A DNA stretch of 20,819 nucleotides from Bacillota bacterium (GTDB taxonomy: Bacteria > Bacillota > Clostridia > Christensenellales > UMGS416), in assembly GCA_023409755.1 (NCBI GenBank), contig JAEYRA010000059.1, positions 1-20,819 on the forward strand, read 5' to 3'. The notes below the pieces were generated by a model, which was not told the DNA's origin, made no database searches, and was given only the letters and a program-made list of their open reading frames with translations. A program made the translations under genes and the position numbers. Shown one piece after another: positions 14,210 through 20,819 of this stretch; the first letter of the stretch is position 1; every line of letters starts with the position of its first letter.

Positions 14210-14479
14210 CCTTTTGCATCTGGCTGGTCGCGTGCAACGCACGCTGCTCGCCCATGCAGCCTGGCCGCTGTGGCAACAGCCGCGATTCAAACAACTTGTT
14301 CTCGTTATGGCCAGATCGGTCGCCGCACATGTCGCCGACCGATCACTATTTGCGGCTCTCATGCGACTTCTAAGGATACGCTGCGCCTTCGGGCGGGTTT
14401 ACTCTTCTGCTCGTACTAACCCTGTCCTTCCTCCCGCCAAATAAATCGGTGCCCATTCTAGAGGTTTGCAGAGACTCAG

Positions 14480-14507
14480 AAAGAGGACGGCAACTGCCGT
14501 CCTCTTT
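14480..14507 (-). terminator. Rho-independent terminator after efp (palindrome copy 2)
   Basis: A perfect 13-bp stem (14480-14492 with 14495-14507) centred on AC, starting AAAGAGGACGG. On the minus strand it ends CCTCTTTCTG and lies 47 bases past the efp stop. The symmetrical A and T flanks could allow it to act in both directions. Confidence 0.75.
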
Positions 14508-14553
14508 GGGTACAAACGATTATCAGCCAGCGGCCAATGACACGGAGAGACGC

Positions 14554-15111
14554 TCAGGCACGCTCCATGTACTCGCCGGTGCGGGTATCCACACGGATGC
14601 GCTCGCCCTCGTTGATGAACAGCGGCACCGACACGGTGTAGCCGGTCTCGAGCTTGGCGGGCTTCATGGTGTTGGTGGCGGTGTCGCCTTTGAAACCGGG
14701 CTCGGTCTCCACCACGGTCAACTCCACAAAGTTCGGCGGTTGCACCGAGAAGGGCTTGCCCTTGAAGAACTTGATCTCCACATTCATGTTCTCCGTAAGG
14801 AACGGCAGCGCCTCCTCCACCTGCTCCTGGGTCAGCGGCAGCTGCTCGAAGTTCTCATTGTCCATGAAGTGGTAGAACTCTCCATCGTTGTAGAGGTACT
14901 GCATGTCCTTGGTCTCAATGATGGCGCGGGGCATCTTGTCGGTGGGGTTGAAGGTGCGCTCCAGCACGGCCCCGGTGATGACGTTCTTGATCTTGGTGCG
15001 CACAAAGGCCGCGCCCTTGCCCGGCTTGACATGCAGGAAATCGACAATCACGAAGACGTTGCTGTCAATCTCGATCGTGACTCCCTTTCGAAAGTCGCTG
15101 GCGTTAATCAT
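14554..15111 (-). CDS. efp: Elongation factor P
   Basis: Translation factor that binds between the P and E sites and relieves ribosome stalling at polyproline stretches. The 185-residue, three-domain protein has the tip loop VKPGKGAAFVRTKIKN, whose Lys32 is the residue modified in other bacteria (5-aminopentanol in Bacillus). It also has TFNPTDKMPRAIIETKDMQY and the C-terminal signature VSVPLFINEGERIRVDTRTG. GGAGGG precedes ATG 15111. It follows the Xaa-Pro aminopeptidase by 19 bases, a pairing widespread in Firmicutes, and has a probable extra promoter within the end of that gene. Confidence 0.97.
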   Translation of the reverse strand: MINASDFRKGVTIEIDSNVFVIVDFLHVKPGKGAAFVRTKIKNVITGAVLERTFNPTDKMPRAIIETKDMQYLYNDGEFYHFMDNENFEQLPLTQEQVEEALPFLTENMNVEIKFFKGKPFSVQPPNFVELTVVETEPGFKGDTATNTMKPAKLETGYTVSVPLFINEGERIRVDTRTGEYMERA

Positions 15112-15130
15112 GGGTGTCCCTCCATACTGC

Positions 15131-16198
15131 TTATAGTATAACTAAGTTTTTGTTGGCTTTGAAAATACTCTGCGCGCCGTCGGCGGTGATGATGTAGGTG
15201 TCCTCAATGCGGACACCACCGATGCCCGGCAGGTAGATGCCCGGCTCCACGGTGACGACCATTCCCTCAGCGAGGACGGCATCGCTCAGTTGACTCAGGC
15301 GAGGCGCTTCGTGGATCATCAGACCCACACCATGGCCGGTGCCATGACCGAACCGGTCGCCATAGCCATGCTCCCGGATGTAATCACGGGCGATGCTGTC
15401 AATGGCGCGGCAGGCGACGCCGGGCTTCAGGGCTGCGCTGGCCCGAAGCTGGGCTTCCAGAACGATGGCGTAGACCTCGGCCATCTGGGCGGAGGGCTGG
15501 CCCACCGCGAAGGTGCGCGTCATATCGGCCTTGTATCCCTTGTACTCGGCGCCGAAGTCGATGGTGACGAGGTCGCCGGTGGCAATGGCACGGTGGCTGG
15601 GGATGGCGTGGGGCATGGAACCATTGGGGCCCGCCGCCACAATGTAGGCAAAGGCAGACTTGGCTTTGTGGCGGCTGGCCATGTAGTAATCCAGCTCAGC
15701 CACCAGCTCGAGCTCAGTCATGCCGGGTTTGGTGATTTTCCAGGCGTGCTCAATGATATCGTCGGTGATGCGGCCGGCCTCCAACAGGCAAGCCACCTCT
15801 TCGGCATCCTTGATGAGCCGCAACCGCTCAGGCAGCCCCGCAAAGGACACGAGAGCCGTGTCGGGCAGTGCGCTCTTCAGCTCATTCCAATCAGCCACCG
15901 ACACCACACCGTCCTCAAAGGCCACGGTGTGTGCGCCGAAGCGAGTCAATTGCTCGCGCAGGGTGGGGAGAAACTTGTCAAACGAGCGTTCCAACACTTC
16001 AAAGCCGGGGGATTGGTTCAGCGCCTGCTCGGTGTAGCGGGAATCGGTGATGAGCACCGCGCCCGCCTGGTGCAGGAGTACCAGACCCTCACCAGTGAAG
16101 CCGCTGAAATAGCGTATATTCTCGGCACTGTGGAAGAGCCCTGCCTCCGCTCCTATGGTGGCAAGCTCCGCTGTCAGGTTGGAAATCCGCTGTTTCAT
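15131..16198 (-). CDS. Xaa-Pro aminopeptidase (M24 family, YqhT-like)
   Basis: A 355-residue cytosolic metallopeptidase that removes N-terminal residues preceding proline. The N-terminal creatinase-like domain covers about residues 1-125 and the pita-bread catalytic domain the rest. The dinuclear metal ligands are all present: D214 in VTIDFGAEY, D225 in KADMTRTF, H289 in GHGTGHGVG, E318 in TVEPGIYLPG and E332 in GVRIEDTYI. Length matches Bacillus YqhT (353). GGGAGG lies before ATG 16198. Placement directly before efp is conserved, and both relate to proline-containing proteins, although a functional link is inference. Confidence 0.96.
   Translation of the reverse strand: MKQRISNLTAELATIGAEAGLFHSAENIRYFSGFTGEGLVLLHQAGAVLITDSRYTEQALNQSPGFEVLERSFDKFLPTLREQLTRFGAHTVAFEDGVVSVADWNELKSALPDTALVSFAGLPERLRLIKDAEEVACLLEAGRITDDIIEHAWKITKPGMTELELVAELDYYMASRHKAKSAFAYIVAAGPNGSMPHAIPSHRAIATGDLVTIDFGAEYKGYKADMTRTFAVGQPSAQMAEVYAIVLEAQLRASAALKPGVACRAIDSIARDYIREHGYGDRFGHGTGHGVGLMIHEAPRLSQLSDAVLAEGMVVTVEPGIYLPGIGGVRIEDTYIITADGAQSIFKANKNLVIL
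15135..15163 (-). promoter_or_regulatory. Probable efp promoter inside the end of the peptidase gene
   Basis: On the minus strand TTCAAA (15163-15158) and TATACT (15140-15135) are 17 bases apart, within the last codons of the upstream gene. The start would fall near 15128, giving a very short leader before GGAGGG. It would allow efp expression independent of the operon. Confidence 0.5.
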
Positions 16199-16226
16199 GC
16201 CCTACCTCCCGAACTCCATGCCCTAC

Positions 16227-16256
16227 AGTATAGCATAGTTCGCCATGGCTCTACAA
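16227..16256 (-). promoter_or_regulatory. Probable promoter of the peptidase-efp pair
   Basis: On the minus strand TTGTAG (16256-16251) and TATACT (16232-16227) have an 18-base spacer. The -35 coincides with the stop codon of the upstream gene. Read-through from upstream is also likely. Confidence 0.45.
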
Positions 16257-17111
16257 CGCTCTTTCGTAAAGTGCCCGCATGGCCAACGCGTCTTCGGCCA
16301 TGGTACCGGCTGACTCGCAGATGACGACCGGAACATAACGGCGCTGGGCCAGTACCAAGGCCAGCGGCTCAAAGAAGGGGCCCCAACGGTTGTCCTCAAA
16401 GGTCAGGTGGCGAATCTCGCCGGCTCTGCCATACTCGATGCGGCTGAAGTGGATGTGTGCCTGGGCAGCGGCATCGGCGCCCAACCGGGCCTCCGTCGCG
16501 TCAAAGACGGCGGCGAAGTCTGCCGGCGTGCGCAGCACGCCCTGCCCCCGGGCATTGATGTGCCCGAAGTCAAAGGTGGGCAGCAGGCGGGCCCGGTCAA
16601 GCTCACACAGCGACAGAATCTCCTCCACCGTACCCAGCTGGCTCGCCTTCCCCATCGTCTCCGGGCAGAAGAGGATGGAGCGCAGCTCATCGGTGTCCGT
16701 TTCAGCCAGCACCTTGCCAAGCTCGTCCTGCGCGCGGCGCAGGGCATCCTCCCGGCTTTGTTTGCTGGCGGAACCGGGGTGGAACACCACCCGCCCCGCC
16801 CCCAACAAGGCGGCGGCCCGCAGGGTCTCCGTCAAGTACCAGCGGGACTTGAGGCGCGCTTCGTCCTTGTCGCTGCAAAAGTTGATGTAATAGGGTGCGT
16901 GCACCGATAGAGCGATGTCCTGCCCGGCCATTTCCCCGGCTAGGCTCCGCCAAAGCGGTTCCTTGCCCCGGATGCCATGGCCAAAGGAGTATTCAAACGC
17001 ATCGAGCCCCTGCCCCCGCAGCCACAGCGGCGCTTCCAGCGTTCCTTTGTGGCCTTGGTCATAAAAGCTGCGGGAATTGCCGGCGGGACCAAAGCGAATT
17101 CGGTCGTTCAC
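16251..17111 (-). CDS. Endonuclease IV-like TIM-barrel protein (AP endonuclease family 2)
   Basis: A 286-residue member of the xylose isomerase-like TIM barrel superfamily, resembling deoxyribonuclease IV (Nfo), which cleaves DNA at abasic sites using three zinc ions. Matches to Nfo ligands: H71 in SVHAPYY, H111 in VFHPGS, E151 in CPETMG, D181 and H184 in TFDFGHINA, H221 in HIHFSRIEY, H235 in EIRHLTFED and E266 in VICESAG. The Asp of the Nfo D-x-H pair appears as isoleucine (I233), so the third metal site may differ. The GTG start at 17111 overlaps the yqeG-like stop as GTGA and follows GGAGG. The family is clear; true AP endonuclease activity is less certain. Confidence 0.88.
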   Translation of the reverse strand: MNDRIRFGPAGNSRSFYDQGHKGTLEAPLWLRGQGLDAFEYSFGHGIRGKEPLWRSLAGEMAGQDIALSVHAPYYINFCSDKDEARLKSRWYLTETLRAAALLGAGRVVFHPGSASKQSREDALRRAQDELGKVLAETDTDELRSILFCPETMGKASQLGTVEEILSLCELDRARLLPTFDFGHINARGQGVLRTPADFAAVFDATEARLGADAAAQAHIHFSRIEYGRAGEIRHLTFEDNRWGPFFEPLALVLAQRRYVPVVICESAGTMAEDALAMRALYERAL

Positions 17112-17614
17112 GGCTCCTCCGTCCGGGTATCAAAACTGCGGCCGGCAAGCCTGCGCTCCAACACCCGCATCCACCGCGTCCATCGGTGCTCCTGGTGCGA
17201 TAGGGGCCGCACAAGAACCGTGCGCATCCCAAGCAGCTTTGCCCCCAAGATGTCGGTGAAGAGCTGGTCGCCCACCAGCACAGTGCGCTTTGGCGTGGTG
17301 CGGCACACCCGCAGCGCCCGCAGGAAACCGCTGAGAAAGGGCTTGCGCGCCCCCCACACCCCCAGCACCCTCAGCATACCGGCCAGCTTCTCAATGCGCC
17401 AGCGGCGGTTGTTGGAAAGGATGCACAGCGTGAAGCCCATTGCCTTTGCCTGTGTAAACCAGGCGGAGGTCGCCTCGTCCACGTCGAAGGTATGCCAGGG
17501 CACAACGGTGTTGTCCATATCCAGGAGCACGGTCTCCACACCCAGCTGCCGCAGCAGCTCCAGGTCAATTTGCGGCACACGGTCGAGCGCCATCCAGGGG
17601 GTAAACAGCTTCAT
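17108..17614 (-). CDS. YqeG-type HAD (subfamily IIIA) phosphatase
   Basis: A 168-residue HAD hydrolase of the YqeG family (phosphatidylglycerophosphatase-like HAD IIIA). HAD motifs in order: nucleophile region LLDMDNTVVPW with D32 and D34, motif II LSNN at 66-69, motif III Lys91 in ARKPFLSG, and motif IV VGDQLFTDI with D116 and D121. Relatives dephosphorylate phosphatidylglycerophosphate in mitochondria (GEP4/PTPMT-like HADs); the bacterial substrate is generally unassigned. Start ATG 17614 has GGAG upstream. Its stop overlaps the TIM-barrel gene, so the two are co-translated. The 46-base gap upstream contains a GC-rich hairpin around the palindrome GGCGCGCC. Confidence 0.92.
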   Translation of the reverse strand: MKLFTPWMALDRVPQIDLELLRQLGVETVLLDMDNTVVPWHTFDVDEATSAWFTQAKAMGFTLCILSNNRRWRIEKLAGMLRVLGVWGARKPFLSGFLRALRVCRTTPKRTVLVGDQLFTDILGAKLLGMRTVLVRPLSHQEHRWTRWMRVLERRLAGRSFDTRTEEP

Positions 17615-17660
17615 GGGGTCTCCGTTTCTTTGGTTCGGCGCGGCGCGCCGTCGTTTTGCA

Positions 17661-20036
17661 TCATACGATCGTTTCGTCGTTCATGTCAACCGCTCCCTGC
17701 CGCCAGAAGGCACGCACCGCCCGGTCGATTGCGGCAGGACTGTGCGCGCGGGCCACCGGCTGCCACCAGGGCGGTGTCAGCTCACGGTAGCGGTTCCAGC
17801 CGAAACGCCGGTCGGCCAGCAGCACCACGCCACGGTCTTTCTCGCCGCGGATGAGCCGTCCCACCGCCTGCATGACCCGGTTGAAGCCGGGGATGGTGTA
17901 GGCGTACTCGTAGCCCGGCTCCTCCAGTTCATCGTGGTACTGCTGCATGAGGTTGCGTTCCAGGCACACCTGCGGCAAACCCACGCCCACGATGGCCACG
18001 CCGATGACCCGCTCGCCAGCCAGGTCAATCCCCTCGCCAAAGATACCGCCCATGACGGCAAAAGCCGCCATGCCACCGGGGTGAGTTTCCTCAAAGGCCG
18101 CCAGGAACGCAGCGCGGTCGCCCTCCCCCATGCCCGGTGCCTGCATGGGGCTGTAAATATCAGGGTACCCCGCCGAAAACAGGCTATGTGCGTCGTTCAT
18201 GTACTGGTAGGACGGGAAGAAAAAGAGGTAGTTGCCCCGCCGCCCGCCGGCAAAGGCACCCAGCGCCTCCACCAAACTCTCAATCGACCCCGCCCGCTTG
18301 GCCCAGGTCGTGTCCACATGGAGGTTCAGCACCTTCAAATGTTCCGGTGGGAAGGGCGAGGGCAGCTGCAGGCAACTGGGATCCTCGGCTCCGAGGAGCC
18401 TCGTATAGTAGGAGAACGGCGTCAGGGTGGCTGAAAAGAACACCGCACCGTTCACGTTCTTCAGGCTTTCGCGAAGACGCCTGGCCGGGTCGATGCACCG
18501 GAGACGCAACGTCAGTGTGCCGCCCGCGCGGCCAAGCAAAATGCGGTATTCCTCCCCCAGTTCCTCCTGGGTGGACTGAAAGAGCCGCACCATGAAGTAG
18601 AGATCCAGTAGGGTTTCCTCCACGTCCTGCGGCTGGTGGTCAAGGAGCGGCGCGGTGCGGTCCGCCAGTTCATCCAGGGCGTCGGTGAGCTCACCCGGTA
18701 CGGCCTCCAGCAGCGTTTCGCCATCGCCCGGGGGCAGGTCATCCCCCAGGCGGGTGAGGGTGTCCAGCACGGCGACGGCGGCGGTCTGGGCCTCAGCCCG
18801 CTCGCCGGTGAGGGCCGTAAGAGGCAGATCCATGAGCCAGGCGCGCAGCACCGTCTCTTCCAGCACGGCGGAGTACATGTCCCGCGCGCGGTCCACGAGG
18901 TTGTGGGCCTCGTCCACCAGCAGGTGGTACTCCCCGCCCCGGTCGAAGAACCGGCGCACCCGCACCCGGGGGTCAAAGACGTTGTTGTAGTCACACACCA
19001 CGACGTCACAGACCTCGGCAATGCACAGCTCCAGCTCGTGGGGGCACAGGGTGTGGCGGCGGGCCAGGGCAAGCACCTCCCGCCGGCCCAGATGGGCGTA
19101 GGGCGGCAGTTCATCGAGCGCCTGGGGCAGGCGGTCAAAGAACCCCGCTGCCCGGGGGCAATACTCGGGGTGGCAGGGTGTGCCGTCGGGCATGGGGCAC
19201 AGGGCGTCCTTGGCCGTGAGCGTAACCCCCCGCAACGCGAAGCCGCTGGAGATGAGGGTGCGGACACTCTCCTCCGCCACGGCCTTCACCGGGTTACGGG
19301 CCGTGAGATAGAAAAGCTTCCGGCAGGCTCCCTCGGCCATGGCACGCACCGCCGGGTACAGGGTGCCCATCGTCTTGCCAATGCCGGTGGGGGCGGAGAC
19401 GAAGAGGGTCGCGCCTTGGGCCACATGCTGTTGAACGGCGTCAATCATCTGGCGCTGCCCCTCCCGCATGCGGCCAAAGGGGAAATCTAGCCCCCGGTTG
19501 GCCGCGCCGCTCTGCTGAATACGACGCTCCTCCTGCTCCACCTGGGCGAGATACCGCGCGCAGAGGTCCTGCAGCCAGTCCATGAGGTCATGCGCCTCAT
19601 GGTACCGGTCGAAGTGCCGCTGTTCCTCGCTCTGGCTGTGGATGTAGATGAGCCGCACCATCATGCCGGGCAGGTCATTGTCGCGGCAGTAGATGGCGGC
19701 ATAGGCCATGGCCTGGGCCCAGTGCACCGGCTCCCCCGCGAAGCCCGCTGCCAGTGTGTGCCGGTGGGATTTGATTTCCTCCAGTACCGGAGGGTCACCG
19801 GGCAGCAGGCCGTCGATGCGGCCGGTAATGCGCAGGGTGAGAAGCTCGCCCTCCTGCTCGTAACGCAGCGGCACCTCCGCGCGGTACGTCCCCTCCCGGC
19901 CGGACTGGATCGCCTGATGCAGGCGCATGCCCACCTGAGCGCTTAAGAGCGACGACGAAACGGGCAGCAAATCGCTGCCCGGGAACATCGTTTCCACCAG
20001 TTCGCGGATGGCAAGGGAGCGGATGGGTTTGGTCAA
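17661..20036 (-). CDS. DinG/XPD-type DNA helicase with N-terminal RecB/Cas4-like nuclease domain
   Basis: A 791-residue protein joining two DNA-processing domains. Residues about 30-115 form a PD-(D/E)xK nuclease: H40 in GMRLHQAI, D75 in TGRIDGLLPG, E87-I-K89 in LEEIKS and Q108 in HWAQAMAYA. The rest is a superfamily 2 DEAD_2 helicase: Walker A APTGIGKT 215-222, four cysteines (C280, C288, C293, C331) for an iron-sulfur cluster, DEAH box 375-378 (LVDEAHNLVDR), FFSATLTP motif, and motif VI QAVGRLIRGEKDRG near 735. The TTG at 20036 is chosen: GGGGG is 7 bases before it, an extended -10 promoter is just upstream, and conserved-looking sequence begins there. Probable role in DNA repair or replication restart. 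Such fusions occur in Firmicutes. Confidence 0.92.
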   Translation of the reverse strand: MTKPIRSLAIRELVETMFPGSDLLPVSSSLLSAQVGMRLHQAIQSGREGTYRAEVPLRYEQEGELLTLRITGRIDGLLPGDPPVLEEIKSHRHTLAAGFAGEPVHWAQAMAYAAIYCRDNDLPGMMVRLIYIHSQSEEQRHFDRYHEAHDLMDWLQDLCARYLAQVEQEERRIQQSGAANRGLDFPFGRMREGQRQMIDAVQQHVAQGATLFVSAPTGIGKTMGTLYPAVRAMAEGACRKLFYLTARNPVKAVAEESVRTLISSGFALRGVTLTAKDALCPMPDGTPCHPEYCPRAAGFFDRLPQALDELPPYAHLGRREVLALARRHTLCPHELELCIAEVCDVVVCDYNNVFDPRVRVRRFFDRGGEYHLLVDEAHNLVDRARDMYSAVLEETVLRAWLMDLPLTALTGERAEAQTAAVAVLDTLTRLGDDLPPGDGETLLEAVPGELTDALDELADRTAPLLDHQPQDVEETLLDLYFMVRLFQSTQEELGEEYRILLGRAGGTLTLRLRCIDPARRLRESLKNVNGAVFFSATLTPFSYYTRLLGAEDPSCLQLPSPFPPEHLKVLNLHVDTTWAKRAGSIESLVEALGAFAGGRRGNYLFFFPSYQYMNDAHSLFSAGYPDIYSPMQAPGMGEGDRAAFLAAFEETHPGGMAAFAVMGGIFGEGIDLAGERVIGVAIVGVGLPQVCLERNLMQQYHDELEEPGYEYAYTIPGFNRVMQAVGRLIRGEKDRGVVLLADRRFGWNRYRELTPPWWQPVARAHSPAAIDRAVRAFWRQGAVDMNDETIV

Positions 20037-20063
20037 ACTGGAACCCCCGGTGTGTTTGTTACC

Positions 20064-20072
20064 AGTATAGCA
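20064..20072 (-). promoter_or_regulatory. Extended -10 promoter of the helicase gene
   Basis: On the minus strand TGCTATACT is an extended -10 element; no good -35 is seen. Transcription from about 20057 gives a leader of about 21 bases before the TTG start at 20036, which supports that start. Confidence 0.5.
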
Positions 20073-20082
20073 CAAACACCAC

Positions 20083-20096
20083 AGGCCCGTGGGCCT
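20083..20096 (-). terminator. Weak hairpin overlapping the GTPase stop codon
   Basis: AGGCCC and GGGCCT form a 6-bp stem (2-base loop, likely opening to 4) overlapping the TAG stop, followed on the minus strand by a G/T-rich GTGGTGTTTG instead of a clean U run. It may reduce read-through into the helicase gene. Confidence 0.35.
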
Positions 20097-20819
20097 ATTC
20101 GGCGCTGCGCACCGGGCGGCAGGCGGCCTTTTGACGGCGGCAGGCCAAATCCAACGCACCGGAGACGACTCGGCGCACCTGGGCGGCCTCCCCATGCACG
20201 CGGGCACTGGCGATGAGCCGGAAGTCGCCCGTCCGGTCGTTGGGGGTGGAGAAGCGAACCGTGCCGCTGTCGTCGGTCATGCTGGCTTTCAGGCCATCCT
20301 GGCCATCCAGCGCCACAAACTTGACATGGGCCACGTCTCGGTTGGGGAACTGCATGGCAATCTGACGGCCGGTCTCCTGCAGGAGCTTGCGCAGCGACCG
20401 CACGCCAGTCACCTCATAGGTCAGGCCGAACCAGCCCAGTTCCCGCTCAGCCTGCTTGTGCTGGGCGAGGTCGAGCGGCAGCGTCCAGCTGGCCCAGTCC
20501 CGTCGGTTGAGCGCAGCCAGCAGCTCCTCCACCCCCGCGCCCCGCGCCGCTGAGCCGGTCAGCAACTCTTTGCCCGGCAGAGCCTCGACCAAGGCCGCCG
20601 TAAGGGCGACGGCTTCCTCCTGCCGGAGGGAGTCGGTCTTGTTGAGAAACAGCACATCGGCCTGCTCCATTTGTTTTTTAAACACATAGTCCAGGTGTGT
20701 CGCCCCGTCGGTGCCGCGGCGGCGGAGCCAGTTGCCAAGCCGCACCGGGTCCACCACGACCGCCAGCGGAGCAATCGCCATGCCTTCGGGGAAGGCTTGC
20801 GCTATGCCGCCCAGCAACT
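20095..20819 (-). CDS. CobW/HypB/UreG-family GTPase (metallochaperone type), N-terminus cut
   Basis: The last 241 codons of a CobW-family P-loop GTPase, running in from the right edge. Visible are APLAVVVDPVRLGNW (the Asp-containing strand), the guanine-specificity motif LNKTD and a following SARGAGVEELL loop. A C-terminal domain with ERELGWFGLTYEV and FPNRDVAHVKFVALDGQDG comes last. The Walker A motif and the CxCC metal motif would lie outside the window. Family members deliver zinc, cobalt or nickel to enzymes; the metal and client cannot be inferred from this part. A Lys/Arg/Cys-containing tail (LACRRQKAACRPVRSAE) ends the protein. Confidence 0.85.
   Translation of the reverse strand, partial: LLGGIAQAFPEGMAIAPLAVVVDPVRLGNWLRRRGTDGATHLDYVFKKQMEQADVLFLNKTDSLRQEEAVALTAALVEALPGKELLTGSAARGAGVEELLAALNRRDWASWTLPLDLAQHKQAERELGWFGLTYEVTGVRSLRKLLQETGRQIAMQFPNRDVAHVKFVALDGQDGLKASMTDDSGTVRFSTPNDRTGDFRLIASARVHGEAAQVRRVVSGALDLACRRQKAACRPVRSAE

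Larger units (their letters stand above)
14141..14553. other. 413-bp non-coding, hairpin-rich convergent region
   Basis: No credible gene lies between the plus-strand gene and efp, whose 3' ends meet here. Hairpins are strikingly dense: besides the terminators listed separately there are GCGTGC/GCACGC (14230-14244, 3-base loop), GCTGT/ACAGC (14267-14280), GATCGGTCG/CGACCGATC (14314-14344, 13-base loop) and GGCGGG/CCCGCC (14392-14438, long loop). The pyrimidine-rich stretch 14398-14435 in the last loop is compositionally distinct. It may be a structured RNA, a relic of a small mobile element, or simply stacked terminators. Confidence 0.6.

Noticed and set aside
14281..14300. TTCAAAC in the non-coding tract, resembling a tRNA T-loop.
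   Set aside because: No matching acceptor, D or anticodon arms could be found around it.
14141..14553. A CRISPR array or tandem repeat in the hairpin-rich region.
   Set aside because: Only two copies of one palindrome occur, about 300 bases apart, with no regular spacers.
16977..18434. A long plus-strand open frame of 485 codons across yqeG and the helicase end.
   Set aside because: It runs opposite two recognisable genes and shows no domain or start signal.
20037..20207. A longer helicase N-terminus beginning at 20207.
   Set aside because: The extension covers the end of the GTPase gene and the helicase promoter, and its sequence is rich in Pro, Arg and Cys with no domain character.

Overview
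The window looks like chromosomal DNA of an endospore-forming Firmicute of class Clostridia. It carries a complete spoIIIA operon, followed by the nusB-folD-xseA-xseB-ispA block and preceded by an Xaa-Pro peptidase-efp pair. The DNA is GC-rich, coding is dense, and nearly all of it lies on the minus strand. Strong AGGAGG-type ribosome binding sites and frequent 4-base stop/start overlaps are seen throughout. The high GC, the absence of accBC, and a TsaD-like gene between nusB and folD suggest an Oscillospirales-type gut or anaerobic clostridium; that placement is inference.

Reading the minus strand from the right edge: a CobW-type GTPase (cut by the window edge); a DinG/XPD-type helicase with an N-terminal RecB/Cas4-like nuclease domain and its own promoter; then YqeG-type HAD phosphatase, an endonuclease IV-like TIM barrel, Xaa-Pro aminopeptidase and elongation factor P, probably co-transcribed and with extra internal promoters. 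A 1.2 kb stretch (13388-14553) interrupts the one-way layout. It holds a single plus-strand gene with a nucleotidyltransferase-like fold, and a 413-bp hairpin-rich non-coding tract flanked by two nearly identical palindromes.

Next comes spoIIIAA-AB-AC-AD-AE-AF-AG-AH (13387-8642), which builds the mother cell-forespore channel. AF is unusually short. A clear sigma-A-type promoter at 8610-8637 then starts a vegetative unit: Asp23/Gls24, AmaP, DUF2273, NusB, TsaD-like protein, FolD, XseA, XseB, IspA, YuiD-type PAP2 protein and PduL, ending at a strong terminator (1637-1669). It joins an envelope-stress module with transcription antitermination, one-carbon metabolism, DNA repair, isoprenoid synthesis and an acyl-phosphate enzyme. 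The left end is an ABC-2 exporter (ATPase plus truncated permease) behind a strong promoter embedded in a nested palindrome.

Most of the window is well-known core gene content. I found no convincing evidence for a wholly new multi-gene system. The least explained parts are the plus-strand gene with its hairpin-rich flank, the palindromic ABC promoter, the TsaD paralogue and the nuclease-helicase fusion.
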